Assembly: GCA_003049465.1 (NCBI GenBank)
Contig: PYSS01000042.1
Span: forward strand, 186,001-250,000
DNA: 64,000 bases
Source of the DNA: Magnaporthiopsis rhizophila
Lineage: Eukaryota > Ascomycota > Sordariomycetes > Magnaporthales > Magnaporthaceae
Reading direction: 5' to 3'
Under the pieces are notes generated by a model. That model had not been told where the DNA came from, searched no databases, and saw only the letters and a program-made list of their open reading frames with translations. Of the stretch, positions 1-12,500 are shown piece after piece. The stretch's first letter is position 1; each line of letters starts with the position of its first letter. The translations under genes and the position numbers were made by a program.

Positions 1-1845
1 TTTAACGCAACGGCCCAGTGGCGTCCCGAGCCGTTGACCCGCGGCACCTTCAGCATCCTCGCGTCCTGCGTCGTCACCCTCTCGCTCTGCTTATGGACAT
101 CTCTACACCTAAACATCCCCGAAGAGGGGAAGGCGGGGCAGCAGAAATGGCGGAAAACCAAGTGGCTGTTTATCGGCCTGATAGCTCCAGAGATAGTACG
201 TTGTAACCCGGTTAACTGGATAGGCGAATGGCTAACAATGGACAGATTGCGTATCTGGCATACCTGCAATGGTATAACCAAAAAAGGCTTCATTCATTCA
301 TCCTGCCGAAAATCAATCCCCAGGCGTTTGCTCGGGAACAGGCCAAAGCATTCCGCGCGAGCAAATGGTCCGAGTTTTTTGCATATATATTTTGCAAACG
401 TTCAGTGAGAGAAAAGGTCCGCAATATCATCTACCCTTAGGGCGGGCCGGGAACTAAGCCGTAAATAGAGCATTGAACTCGGAGAAGCGCCGTTATCCGC
501 GCCACCGGGGAGACACCCGCCACCGGAAAAACGCCACGTCTGGACAAAGGTGCACAGCTTTTACGCTGTGATGGGAGGCTTTGTCCTAGACACGACGACG
601 GATAGTGGAGCCAGCATGCTCCCCTGTGGTGCAAAAAGGCTCACGCTCACTATGGGAGGTCTCGAGTTCCTCGCCGAGGAGAGTCCGCATCTCATCAGCG
701 ATATTTCCAAGGCGTCCATCATTGATAAAAGCAAATCCAACCACTTGGCCAAAGCCCTAGTGGTTGTCCAGGCCGCATGGTTCTGTCTGCAAGTCGTCAC
801 CCGCATGGGTTTCGGCCTGGGCGTCAGCCTCCTTGAGCTGAACACATTTGCTCACGCCGTCTGCGCTTTGCTCATCTATTTGATCTGGTGGGACAAGCCT
901 CTGGACATCGACGAGCCGACCGTTCTCGACATTCCCCGGGACGAGGCGAGGCGGCTAATCGCCTTCTTTTACTGCCAAAGCGACGCAGTTTCGAGTCCGC
1001 GCATGTCACTCAAAGCAGACTCCAAGATAACACAGACATGGCCTGGGCGGCTGTTTGTGAAGGCGACCAAGGAGGCCAGGGCCGAAATAAGAAGGTCTTG
1101 GCAAGAACCGAGCACCAGCCGAACCAGACGTCAGCCGAGCCCGCCACCGCCCGGAATAGAGCCTTTCAAACTATCGGTGAATGGGGTCACCAGGCAGAAC
1201 GATTTCAGCCTGGATGATGTCGTGGGTCCCCAACTCTCCTTTGCACCATTTATTTATGGATTGTCCCACCCAATCGAAACCTTGGAATCGGACTGGAGTA
1301 CATTTGAGGGCGATTACGAAGTCGAGATTACCCTGCCACTTATGGAGCTTTATTTTGAAGCGGAACAGTATTTTGCTGCAGCTGGCGACGGTACCACCAA
1401 ATATCGTCGTAATCTGGTGGTGAAGCGGATAGCAAACACGGGGTATACAAAGGGTATTTCTCTCTGGTTTGTCAGCTCCTTCTTCGCAGTCTCGGCGATC
1501 TACGGGGCGTGGCACCTCATGGCCTGGGAGGGCCCGTTCGCGACGCACACCGAAGGGTTGCTTTGGCGGATCTCCGGATGCGGTGTTGCCGGCTCTGGGA
1601 TCGTGGTTTTCGCAGGGTTGCACCTGATGCCGCTCCTCGATTCCTGGAGGCCTAACGGGGTTCTCGGCAGTATACGCACCCTTTTCATTATCATGTTGTT
1701 CTTAGAGTGCGCCTGCCTTGCGCCAGTACTGCTTTTGGTTTCTCGGATCTATCTTGTCGTCGGAGCTTTCATCCAGCTGCCGTACTCGCCAGAGTCTGTG
1801 TTCCAGTTACCAAACTGGGCTCCTTACTTTCCACATGTTAGCTAG
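1..1845 (+). CDS. fungal multi-pass membrane protein, 5'-truncated
   Basis: I read three exons: 1-195, 246-404 and 469-1845. The first intron runs from GTACGT to CAG with a GCTAAC branch site; the second runs from GTGAGA to TAG. Both joins keep the frame and give about 576 residues. Visible features are an N-terminal hydrophobic stretch after TRGTFSIL, a second conserved block (FYAVMGGFVLDT, then a LLELNTFAHAVCALLIYLIWWDKPLD stretch read in pieces), and a C-terminal half with several hydrophobic segments ending in a PNWAPYFPHVS tail. This pattern matches a large uncharacterised ascomycete membrane-protein family, recognised from general knowledge of fungal proteomes; no function is known to me. 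The start codon lies left of the window. The natural-looking C terminus suggests an otherwise intact gene. Confidence 0.7.
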
Positions 1846-1904
1846 AGTACCTGCATACAGTTATGTAGAAATACACCGCCAGAGACATTGGCCGAAATTT
1901 GTTA

Positions 1905-2190
1905 ACTGTTAAAGTCGTCGAGCGCGAGCGGCACTCTACGACGACGGGAGAGACTCTCATCAGCGGGGCGCCTTCTTCGTCAGCCTTCTCTCTGGCCGTT
2001 GGTCCAACTCCCTCCCAGATCGTAGGTACTTCATCAATGTCGAACCCACGCTCTTCGACCATATCTTACGCTACCTCCGCTGCGGTGTCCTCCCTGCTTT
2101 TTTAAACCAGGCTCGTGACCCATGACTATGCCCTCTACCTCTCCCTCTTAAAGGAAGCCAGGTAATTTGCCAGCCCCCAATCTTGGTCTG
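1905..2190 (+). pseudogene. BTB/POZ-domain relic (KCTD-like)
   Basis: Pieces in different frames match the BTB (T1-type) fold seen in many fungal proteins: an ETLISGAPSSS stretch, then FINVEPTLFDHILRYLR and CGVLP around 2030-2100, then HDYALYLSLLKEAR at about 2119-2162. The last piece is followed at once by an in-frame TAA where the family normally has Tyr-Phe. At least one frame change lies between the first and second pieces. BTB domains usually mediate protein-protein contacts, for example in cullin-3 adaptors. No full-length reading exists, so I call it a relic. It overlaps the end of an opposite-strand relic. Confidence 0.6.
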
Positions 2191-3156
2191 GTCCTCGGCC
2201 GAGTCCGCAGCGGCAAGTATAGCATTGAAAAGGACTTAGGCTGTGAGTTCTCCCACCACCCAGGGTGATGTCCGGTCGGCGAAGTGCACCGCGCCAAGCG
2301 GCTTGACGGGATCGCGGTCCCGCCCCGAGGCGACGCCCACGATAGTGTAGCCTGGATGGAGAGCTTGTTACACGGCGGCCGCGCCAAGGGACGAGGGGGC
2401 ACTCCAGGTAAGCACCTTGGCCCCTTCTTTGGGAACGACCGGGTCCCGTACAAGGCCCAGGTGCAGGAATAGTGCAATCGCGCTAGAGTAGCTGGTAGCG
2501 AAATTGGCGCTATCGTTAAATGAAATGGTGCTGGGGGTCTGCCGAGGCATATTAACACTGATGCCGGAGACGAAGTGGCAGCTGCGTTTCACCTTGGCAA
2601 CGTGTGTTGTTTCGTTCCGGCCGAGGCCCACGAGCGCATTGCCGATGGAGGCCGACCGCAAAGCTTGCGCCGGGACCGCAGCTCGACACGTAGCGCCCAG
2701 TTTCGTTCTCTTCTCCGCCGGTTCTTCCCGAAGCGTGCCGGCGAGCCGCTTGGTAGACAGCCGAACGGCGGTCGACCAGGCGGTCCGGGGGAGGACGCAG
2801 CATTCGAAAAGAGGTCCGTCCTCGCTCGAAACGGTCCAGAACCCGGGACAGACGGCCGCGGCCGCATCGGGCTTTATCGCGAGAGTGTTTTCGGCGCCCG
2901 GCCGCGCGGCGACGAGTATGCGGTGGCTGGCGTTATAGAGAGTGAGGCGGTCTTGTGCAGGGTCGAAGTGCAGACGCAGGCATGCGACGTTGTGCGCGAC
3001 GGCGCACGCGATCTGGTCGGCGCTCGGCGCCACGGCGAGCACCCGGACCGGCTCGTCCCCCTCCGGCCGGTCTCCCGCCTCCACTTCTACCCATTCACGC
3101 TCGCACGTCACTCCTCCGTGGGGCGATACGTCGAGCCGGGCTGAACAGCGGTACAT
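2150..3156 (-). pseudogene. unidentified decayed gene, possibly FHA-like N terminus
   Basis: An open reading of 262 codons starts at 3156. After a TAA near 2368 the same frame continues with sensible protein (ALHPGYTIVGVASGRD, then PLGAVHFADRTSP), followed by a TAG and then FNAILAAADSAEDQTKIGGW. Both stops could come from CAA or CAG by C-to-T change, the signature of repeat-induced point mutation (RIP). The first 150 residues (a block of short strands such as LRLHFDPAQDRLTLYNAS and a PGFWTVSS turn) faintly resemble the FHA-like N termini of some fungal kinases. I do not recognise the family with confidence. Coding quality is good either side of the stops, so decay looks recent. Confidence 0.4.
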
Positions 3157-3749
3157 CGACGCCAGGTTTGCGCCCGTCGATTCGAGGCTTCCGCAAAAGC
3201 TGCTGCTGCCATTCGCAGACAGCCGGTCCGCGGCCCTTTCCGCAAGCGTCTGATACCTAGGTACCTATCAACCCACCGACTCGACAGGGGCACGCATAAT
3301 CCTGGACGCTTTCAGGCAGCCCTAGTAGGTAAAATCCGCTCTTGGTCTGCCGGCCCACACCTTCTGCGGCCACGACTTCGACGGCGAAGATGAAGATGAC
3401 CTGGAGAATATTTCCCAAAAAACCCGGCTCATTTCATGTGCCTTCCCAGGTGGCATTCCGCGCACCCCGATTCCAGCTTACCGCGGGGCATGGAGGGTCG
3501 TCGTATGCGCCACATGGCCGGGTGTCGGGACCTGCGGGGAGTTTTGGGTGAAGGCCATGCCGCCACGCCCGAAGCCTTAGCTGAGCTTGATCGCACATAC
3601 CCCCAGATACGTTCGAGGTGAAACTCAGGGATTGGATCGGATTTTTCGTTGCCAAGCTGCAAGGGAACTGTCATGGGCAGTAACGGGGGCAGACCTACTG
3701 CACGCACTTGTATTATAGATTTAAGGATAGAGTGGGGTTGGGACCTCCG
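3157..3749. other. no intact gene seen
   Basis: This stretch separates two relics. Short plus-strand pieces such as GGIPRTPIPAYRGAWRVVVC near 3450-3530 read like former coding sequence, but no frame stays open and I cannot name a family. Confidence 0.4.
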
Positions 3750-4568
3750 CACGCCCTTATCGCTTGATAAGGGCGGTGCACGGTGTGCAGGCAGGGCCCT
3801 CCGCCTGCGGCCTGCGGCGAGACCTGACCTCCCGACAGGTAGTGCTGCAGCACGCCGAAAAAACCAAGCTCAACACGCTAAATTACCACGGCAAAGCGCC
3901 AATCCGGAGCTTCGCCTCGCACCACTCTTCCACCGAGTCGACAAACAAGGGGCTTTCCAAGTAGGGCTTTTCGTAAATGGCGGCGGCGCCCCGGGTGGGA
4001 GCTCCAGACGCCGATGCAGACGGGAGGGCGATACGGAGCTCGCGGACGTAGGCGCAGGACTTCTCCGCTAGCTGCAGCGTCCGCCTGTTAATCTCTCTGT
4101 GGATCACTGCGTCCCGCTCGCACGTCAGCTGCCGCCGGCGCGCATCCGCCTCTTCTGGGGTCGACTCGCCCAAGCATCGTGTCTGCGAGCGGCCGCCGGT
4201 CCTGGAGGCCCCAATCGACCAAGGGTTGGATGTTATACGCTTGAACCTCCATTCCAGGGATCCACTCGCGTATGATAACATTGACCTTACCGCCGAGGTT
4301 GGAGACGTCCCTGGTAAACATGGCGTAAACCCGCGGCACCCGAATGGCAGTGGTCTGCTGCAAGAACAGCATGGTTTTTGGCGTTGTCGAACCGCACATC
4401 CCTGCCGAATCCGACCAGGAAGTGCCCGCGGGCGCGCCGTTGGACGCGGCTCGGGCAACGTCCGCCCAGCTCCTCCATATCCCAGGACTCGGTCCAGTTT
4501 GGGAGCCGGTCGGGGATTTCGTCCTGTGGCGCGTAGTAAGGGAAGGGGATTTCGACGGCGGACGCCAT
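3750..4568 (-). pseudogene. aminoglycoside phosphotransferase (APH)-family relic
   Basis: The start codon at 4568 opens a frame beginning MASAVEIPFPYYAPQDEI and reaching FGRDVRFDNAKN. A one-base shift near 4375 then leads into MLFLQQTTAIRVPRVYAMF and VIIREWIPGM, the N-lobe and hinge signature of fungal APH/choline-kinase-like proteins. After a further shift, YVRELRIALPS and a KPYLESPLFVDSVEEWCEA stretch fit the mid-domain of the same family, followed by a stop near 3883. The HGD catalytic loop is not readable. At least two frameshifts and a premature stop make a functional product unlikely. Members of this family in ascomycetes are numerous and mostly of unknown substrate. Confidence 0.6.
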
Positions 4569-4853
4569 CGTAAATAAATGTGCTGTGTGCGGTGTTAAAA
4601 AAAAGAGTATTGTCAGCCGTTGAATCTTCCGTGTTTCTCACGCCGCGTGTGTCCGCGGCGGTTTGTAAGGTGAAGAATAAAGTTAAACGAGAAAAAGGGC
4701 TGGGGAAGCTTTTACTTGTACTACGAGCCAGTCACGCGGCAAAGCATGGGAGGAGTGTTTAAAGCAAACAAGCACAAGGAAACAAAGACTTTAACGACTA
4801 GTTTAAAAAGACTGAAAGGAATAAAGCAACGCCGCAACCGACAGACCCTTCCG
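4569..4853. other. AT-leaning spacer between relic and P450
   Basis: The spacer is about 285 bp and contains several A/T runs, including TTAAAAAAAA near 4596. No gene is visible. It may hold the P450 terminator and RIP-affected sequence. Confidence 0.35.
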
Positions 4854-6433
4854 TTAAAGAAAGTGTGGCGGCAAGGGATAATTACTCCTCCTTCTCGCTT
4901 CGAATTTAACCGTTGGATTTACCATAGCATACACCCCATGCAGCAAAGGCCGGGTGTCGCCGCATTCCTTCGCCAAACGGACGTCGTACTTTAGCAAGAT
5001 GTGGGCAAGCACAAGCTTCAACTCGTTCGCTGCAAAGAAGCGCCCGGGACAAATGAACTTGCCGCCGCCAAAGACGTGGTAGTTGGGCCCGGACTGCACG
5101 AATTGGTTGCCTGCGGAGGACGAGGGGTCTTGTTCACGGCTGCGCAGAAACCGGTACCCGTCGAATCGTTCAGGGTCCGGGAAGATGGCAGGGTCCCACA
5201 AGCCGGTCGAGTCGACCATGACGTGAGTGCCGCGGGGGACAACTTGGTCGGGAGGAAGACGAGTATCCCTCAAAGCTGTGCGCTCGAGGACAACTAGCGG
5301 GAGGGCAAGAAAAATGTTACTAAAAAAAAATCCAGTACCCGAATCAGACAAAAGGCGTCGCACATACCCAAACCACTAGCCAGTCTTTGCGACTCCTTTA
5401 GGACGCTGTCCAGAAGGACCATGTTGTTGGTCGCGGCGACCGAGATGCCGTGCGCCTTGATCTGCGCCTCGATCTCGCTCCTCAACGGCTCGACCAGCTC
5501 GGGGTGGCGCGCAATGTCGACCAGGACCGCCCGCAACATTTCGCTCGTGGTGAGAAGCGCCGCCATGGCCAGCGACAGCTGCAAACCGCCCAAGTCCACC
5601 GGCCCGTCGCCCGCGGCCCGCTGGGACCACTCAATGGCGTCGTTGTAGGCTGGCGCCTTCCTTCCTTGCCGGGTGGCCTCCTCCGCTTCCCGCCGCCTCT
5701 TGGACGCGACTTCGTCCATGATGGCGCGGGCGCGGGGCAGGATCGCGCGGCAGGCTTTGGAACCCGGGAGCAGGAACCGATGGGCGAGGCGCCGGGCCCA
5801 GACGGGGTAGTTGTGCAGGGCGGCCACGGACGCGAAGTAGCCGCCCACGTAGGACTGGATCAGGCCCAACCACTCGGCGTCGTCGCACTTTTCGGGCCCG
5901 ACAAAGACGGCGGACGCGGCGCGCGCGATGACGCCCGTCGTGTCGGAATTCCAGTCGATGGCGTGCCAGTCTCCTGCGGAACCACCCCACAGCAGGTCCA
6001 GCGCGGGGCCCAGGCTGGCATTCATGACCGCCATGATGCTGTCATTCTGGCCTAGCTTGGTGGTGATCACGCGCTTGGCCGTCTCGTCGCCGTGCAGTAT
6101 CGTGTTGGCTTCGAAGCCCGGCAGGCCTGCAAAGTAGTCCTCCCTGACGTGCTGCGGGTGGTCCAGGTCCCGGTTGGACTTGACCCAGCCGGCGAGCGAG
6201 GCGGGCAGGAGGAGCTTGGTGTCGTGAGCGCGTCGGACGATGACGGGGGCGCCGCCGGATTTCGCGAGGCTTTCGGTGATGACGCGGCGTGCGTCCTGCT
6301 GGAGCTCGGCAGGGGTCGCCGAGGAGACGGGGAAGCCTGCCGCCGTCTTTTTGCGGACCAGGAAGTAATACACGCCAGCCACGACGGCCAGCGCTGTCCA
6401 GAGGTGGACGCCGAAAAGGAGGTCGGCCAGCAT
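4854..6433 (-). CDS. cytochrome P450 monooxygenase
   Basis: There are two exons, 6433-5368 and 5293-4854, joined across a GTATGT...CTAG intron of 74 bp with phase preserved (SGL|VVLERTALRDT), giving 501 residues. An N-terminal membrane anchor is visible (ALAVVAGVYYFLV). The K-helix ExxR is E347-R350 (ESQR), and the haem loop is FGGGKFICPG with Cys437 as axial ligand. The I-helix region reads MAALLTTSEML and lacks the usual AGxDT, as in several fungal secondary-metabolite P450s such as the ent-kaurene-oxidase-like group. It should oxidise a small hydrophobic substrate at the ER with a separate reductase; the substrate is unknown. No backbone enzyme gene lies nearby, so a biosynthetic cluster is not supported. 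All key motifs are intact. Confidence 0.9.
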
Positions 6434-6520
6434 TGTCCGGAGGGTATTTATGTATTAAACATGGAAGCTGAAAGATGTTGGTAGATAGTACACGTCCGAA
6501 TTCATCTTGGCACCTGGCCC

Positions 6521-6526
6521 TTTATA
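6521..6526 (-). promoter_or_regulatory. probable TATA box of the P450 gene
   Basis: TATAAAGGG reads on the minus strand here, about 95 bp before the P450 start codon at 6433. That is a plausible distance for a fungal core promoter with a short leader. No other element was identified. Confidence 0.45.
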
Positions 6527-6529
6527 AAG

Positions 6530-9500
6530 AGTCGACCTGTCTCGTGCTATGTGATAGTACAAATGAATGCAAAATGACTCATCCAGCATGCGGCATGTAT
6601 ACCTAGGTACATAGCATTGTTTTAATGAAGTCGACATGGATAACACGACTCGGGCGGACGACGCATCGAAATGAGATCACGGCGGCTTACACCGAAGCGG
6701 GTACCCCGAACGGGCACCGGGCGGCGTCCGCCGCGACTCTGACAATCGGCGCATGAATGTCGCCGCACCCGACACTTTGGCTGTCGGGTGACCGTGCCCA
6801 CGTGACAGTGACGTCAACGACTTCAACCCACCCACCTGGCAGGTGGGGTCTCTGTCGCTTTTTCTGCAGCCGCATCTCGTCGCGTCTGCCTCGACCAACC
6901 TCGATTCATTCTCACCACTCGACTCAACATCCAACCCATCAACGTCGCCCTTCAGCCAACCACCCTCCTTGTCTTTTTGTGTTTCCGCACTCCTACCCGT
7001 GCTTCGAGGCAGGTATTTGATCTTCGTCGAGTCGATCGGTCCAGAAGAAGCCGGGTTCGGATATTTCTCGCGCGCAGCTCACCCTCGTTGGTAGAGACCG
7101 GCCGCAGGCTCGTCCTGCCAGGTCTCTCATCACAAAAGCCTTCGGAGCTAGAGGTCCACACTTCTTCGGAAGTTGACAGTTGGATTGCGTCCCAGCGGCG
7201 CAATCCTCCAGGGATTGATCGGCCACTCGTCCATTGACCATAGTGGTAAGAGGGACTCATACGTGGGCGTGGTCCGCCGAGCAATCGGCGCCATGTCCAT
7301 GTCCAAAAGCGCGTCCAGCAGTGGCGAGGGAGCGAGCTGTGCGTGGGATCGGAAAGACACCAGACACTTTGGGTGGCCACCTGGGGACGCGACGCCTTCT
7401 TTTTCTCTCTCCATGCGTTGGACGCAACGCCGCACACCACGACGCCCGCCATCGCGACCTTTCGATTCGAATCGCCAAGTCAGCCAGCCTCGACATCTCA
7501 CACCCGGACTGCCAGCCTCAAATGCGACACGCTCTGTCGACGAGCGTCCTGGATTCGATTTTCTTTGACATTACAGCAACGGAAAGCTGGCGCCAGAATA
7601 TCCCTATCCCATTCGCATGCTGCAACATCCACCCATCCAAATTCCATCATCCGCCTGCGCAACTCAAGTTGAGGTTGTCCCCACCATGTCAGATTCCATT
7701 CACAGATCAGCCAGATCCCCATCAGAATCCAGTCACACGAGCTTTGCCCAATGCACACCTTTGTCTAGCAGCAGTGCTGTCTTGTATTTGGAAACCATCC
7801 ATCACTTTCTCCTTCACCCCGGCCCAGTCGGCCAAACTTGACATTCACCAAGCAATGCCTGCCCTCCCTTCGCCGCCATAAGGTTCTGTCGACATTGCCG
7901 CAACCAAGGGTCCCCACCCAATAACATCGGACTTTTGATGGTTTGGCGCGAGTGCCCAGCCGAGCCCCAACACAAGCTCACGTTACAAGGGATGTGATGA
8001 GCATCATTTTCAGCGCCACTCGCGCTATCTGATCCCTTGCCACAGCGCTGCGGCCTTGAGCCCGCAGCGTTAAACTCTCGTGAGAATGAATGCCCCATAT
8101 CAGTCGACTCGCCGCTTCCGACATGCGTCATCTCCCTCGGACCGGTGAGCTCGGTGACGGAGCGAGAATCATGCGCCCATGATTTCATTTGCTGGATCTC
8201 GAACATGGAGGTTTCCCTATTTCCAGTGACTGGTGTGCGGGGCTGGGGGTGGCCAATGGGCAGGATGTTGTCCGGTTTTTTTTTGGTTTTTTTTTTTTTG
8301 CGAATGCTACCTTTCTGGTGCTTGGTCTGGGCCATCATACGAGGCAGATGAATCACATGCTGTCCCGAGCACTTTATCTCTTTAAACTTGTTCACGCAGA
8401 GGCGCCCAAATCTTCTCACAGCAATTATCAAGACGCATTCTGCACGATGGCTCGCTGCATGGAAGTCCATGCCGGAGGCAAGTGTTTGGCGTCATCCCAT
8501 CATGGCCATTGTACATTCTAGCCTGCAGGAAGATCAAACCTCTTTTTTTCTTTTCCATCAAACGAACGGTTCTCGACGCGATGCCTGCCCTTCCCGCGCT
8601 TTGTCAAATACGTGGGCCCTTGAAAAGCAGTTCTTGTTGGCAGCAAATGGATGTGTGCTGACGGAACGTGCGGATCAGCGGAACATGGCATGGTGCTAGC
8701 AAACCGCGGGAAGTGCCCCAGGTGTCGGTCTGCGGGTTGCAGGCTCTCCAGGGCGTACAGCCGCGTCCCACATTGTGCCCCCAGTCTTGTTTGAAATCGA
8801 GTTGATGCTCTTGAACAAGGGAGGCTTCTTTTCTTTTCATATCCCTAGGCGCCCCATTCATTCGCGTCTCGCCCGGGAGCGAGCATGGAGGTGTCGGCCT
8901 GTCTGCCCCAGCAGAAGTTGTTTGTAGTTAACAGGCTATGTATCTGAACGAAGCTGCGACGATCCGGACTCCTGGCTTGCCTGATACCTCTTGTGTAGAG
9001 ACAGACCTTGATTCTGTTTGGATCATTCCATAAATACTCCAGCCACATGGACACGGACGCTTTGCCCTGGCTCATCTCAGCACTTGTTATGCTGGTGGCG
9101 ACCGTCGGTGCTGTCAAGCTTCCGCATACAAGGCCGTCAGCGCTTATGGTCTTGACAGGTTGTAAAGCCGACTGGAAAACGTCTCTTCGGTCTGAAACAT
9201 GACCGATTGTCGCCCAGGTGGCAATGCGTCTGTGGTAGGTGCTATTCAGGTTCGCAAAGACCCTTGTAAGAACATGGTTCTGGCAAAAAGGTCAGGCCGC
9301 CGAGGAAACGGACAAGGCTGGCCCCTCGTCCACGGACGGACGGCCTCTCAAATGTTGATGGCAGACGGCGTTGGCGGCAAGGGCTGTGGGTCGTGAAAGC
9401 CGTGGTCCAGGGATATCCGCCCAGGTTGGCGGCGGCGCATGTCGCTTCCAGTCCGCGCGGCGGGACATCGTTGGAAACAAGCACGTACTTGGGAATCTTG

Positions 9501-12500
9501 TAAGGCGGCGCGGTCTCCGGCGCGCCGGGTCGCCAAAAAGCCTGGTGCGAGGTGTATATGAAGGACATAACCTCGCCGTTTCCCTGCTTGGGCGTCGCGC
9601 CGGGTTTGGTCCCACTCGTTTCTGGCGCCTTCTCCTATCTCTTCCCTTAGTTTTCGACATCCCAAGCAACCATCCTTTCAATCCATGCTTGTTGCTGCCA
9701 GGTCCAGTACCAAAAACACGAACATTGCGCGGCTCCGTCGTCCTCGCCCATAATACCCAAACCCGTCTCGTTGAGGGGCGAGCCGGGCTGACTGCCTGCC
9801 TATAACGCGCTACTTGCCACCCAGATATTCTCTCTCGTTCTCGTCGTGTTCGAAGATGTGGCGGTTTCGCCACCTGCCTCCGCGTCGCATTGACCAACAA
9901 CTCGGCAGAAAACGTCCGCGGGCGCACACAATAGCGGCCAGCCGTGGCAGCACTAGCGCATGGCCGCCCTCGACGTCGTCCCTTCCCTCGGCTTCAGCCT
10001 CACTGCGGCCCTGTCAAAGTTCAAACTTTGCTGCTGACATCACGCGGCTTGGTAGGAGACAGGGGCAGTGTGTTTTGCTTCTATCGAGTACCTTGCCTGG
10101 CCGTATCGCCAGAAATGTTGTGTCCTCCGTCGAGAAGAGCGTATGCTGGCGCTGGAGTAAGATGCTTGGTCTTGGTGCGGACATCGGCGGCGTCGTGTGG
10201 GTGGGCATGGGTGGAGGCTGTTGGCCGCCGCCGTCCTGGATGAGAACGGACCTCTGGGCTGAAACCATTGGAAGTGGTTGTTGCAGTGGGCACCGGTGAG
10301 CCACGCGCAGCGTCCCTCCCGGACGAGGGCCGATGCGGGCAGGCTTGGGAGCCAGCATAGATGTGCATGGCAACATGATAACCGGCTGTTGGCGAAAGGT
10401 TATGCTGCCAGGAGGGTGAGGGCGCGTGTTTGGACCCCTGGAGCCTGTCGTTTTGGCTTTATGTTGAGGCTGCCACTGTGCGTCCCTGCCGCTTCAACAT
10501 ACTGGGCTGGTAGACTCGTGGACAAGCTCAGGAAACGGGTGCTCGACATGTACCCGCACCAGCGAGTGGTCGCAAACCCGGAACTGATGGATGGCCCGCA
10601 GGCAACTTGACATGGCCGCTTTAATAGGAGCACGCACGGGCGTTCGGGACTCGCTCTGCAGGGCATAGCCCAGCGGGGAGAAGACCGTACGGAACAGGTC
10701 GCCAGGAGCAAAAGCAGCAAACCTGGACATGCTGCTGCTGGCTGGCGTTGAGGTGCTGGCCGACACGAGTGCCGGGTGCTTGCTACTCGGGGTTGAGCAC
10801 CGAGGGAAAAGCACGTTGCTCCTGCGGCGCGATCCCAAGACGCTGTCTCTCTCTCGAGGCGGCTCTGCCACTGGCATGGGCCATGGCTTGTGCCGACGCC
10901 GGGCGCAAAAGGCCTATCCCAAGGGGCTACCTCCGGCTCTCCGACGCAGCACCGCCCAAGGTTTCACAGCTGGACAGGGAGGGAGGTACAAGAAGCGAAG
11001 AGACTTTGCGCATCAAAAGGTCCGCCGTCCGCGATGCTGTGTGGCATAGAAAGGCGAGCATCCTTTATGGCCGCTCCTAACGCATGACAGGCAGGCCATC
11101 TCGCGTACCATTCTCGGCCCTACACGCCCTTCCAACCTCGATGGTGTCCCCATGTTCGCTGGCGTTTCCGGCTGGACAAAGCCGCACGGATGCCCTCCCG
11201 TCTTTGTCTTTTAATTTTGCGCTCCGCAGTGTGAGCTGCTTCCGGCGAAGCCTGCGCGTCAAGGCAAACCATACAGCCGGCGATGAGATCCAGCCAGCAT
11301 GCGTACTGCTTCATCAGCACCTGGCTTGGTGAATCAGTGGGGCGTATGCCGTTGGCGGCCGTGGCCTGCCTGCCACTTGTAAAATCTGGCTGCCTGTAAG
11401 ACTAGGCACTTTTTTTTTTTTTTTTCCTGTCTCGTTCGCCCTGGAAATAACCCGACTCCGCGCGAGGGCAGGCAGCGGAGACGCATTTCCGCGGCACGCA
11501 GTTACGGGCTGCATCTGAGCCCGCCGGCCTCGATGGGCTTCGTGTCCTCCTCCTCCAGCGGCTTGGAAAACTCATTAAATGATGGCTCGACACTAGGCTT
11601 ACGCTCCTGGCCTTTATAGCCACGCCTCTACACTGCCTTTTTGGTTCGACAGCTGAGCCCTTCCGGCGTGTGGATCCGGCGAGCCTTCACCTACTGCCCG
11701 CAACAATTGACCGAATTTTGGTTCAGTTGCAAGTGCGCCACGAGATGGACAGATATTAGGAGCGTTTTACCATACCATCATTAACAGCAATGCATCGTTG
11801 GGACCTTTGACAAAAGTGGCTCTATTCCGAGGAGCAGCAGAGCTTGCAGCCGGGAGCCGACCTCTGAAGCAGACCGACAATGGCATTTCATCTGCTGTGC
11901 GTCCTAAGGCGAGCGGGCTCGGTTGCGAAACGAAACGCGGAGCCTTGCCTTGCCTTTCTTACCGAGCGCGTGATGCCACAAACATAATCGGTCAGTTAGC
12001 AGTGGGAGTAGTGCGACGTGGTTGCGGCATATGCCCTAGGCGATGGCCGCCACTACGATACGCTTCCAGACGCCTCAGTTTCTCATGGGAAGCAACCGCT
12101 GCGGCCGGTCAGCCCTTGGGGCCACATGGGGATACGCACAGAGTCTGGTCATGCAGATCATTCTGTAGGCGGACCGGGTCGTCCTTTGATATGGCCCGTT
12201 CCTTAATGACTGGGGCGGCGGGCGGTCTACAGTCACCTGCCTATAACGTCCCTGTGCCTTTCTAGGTCCCCGACGCCCAGCTTGTCGCGCGGATGTGCTT
12301 TTGCTACTACTGTGTCTTTCAAAGGGGAAAGCCGCGCGAGATACATGCTCCCTCTGAGGCAACGGTGGCCGTGACCACGCCGTCCCATTTCTCTCTCAAA
12401 GTATCCAGCTTAGCTAGGGCTTCATTACCAGTATACCCAGCCGCTGCCAGCCTGCTCTTAGGCATCACAAGATTCAGGCTTGGCATTAAACCGGCTGTGG

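Noticed and set aside
9292..9927. Minus-strand 211-codon frame
   Set aside because: It is highly basic and Pro/Arg-rich with no recognisable family; three other frames overlap it.
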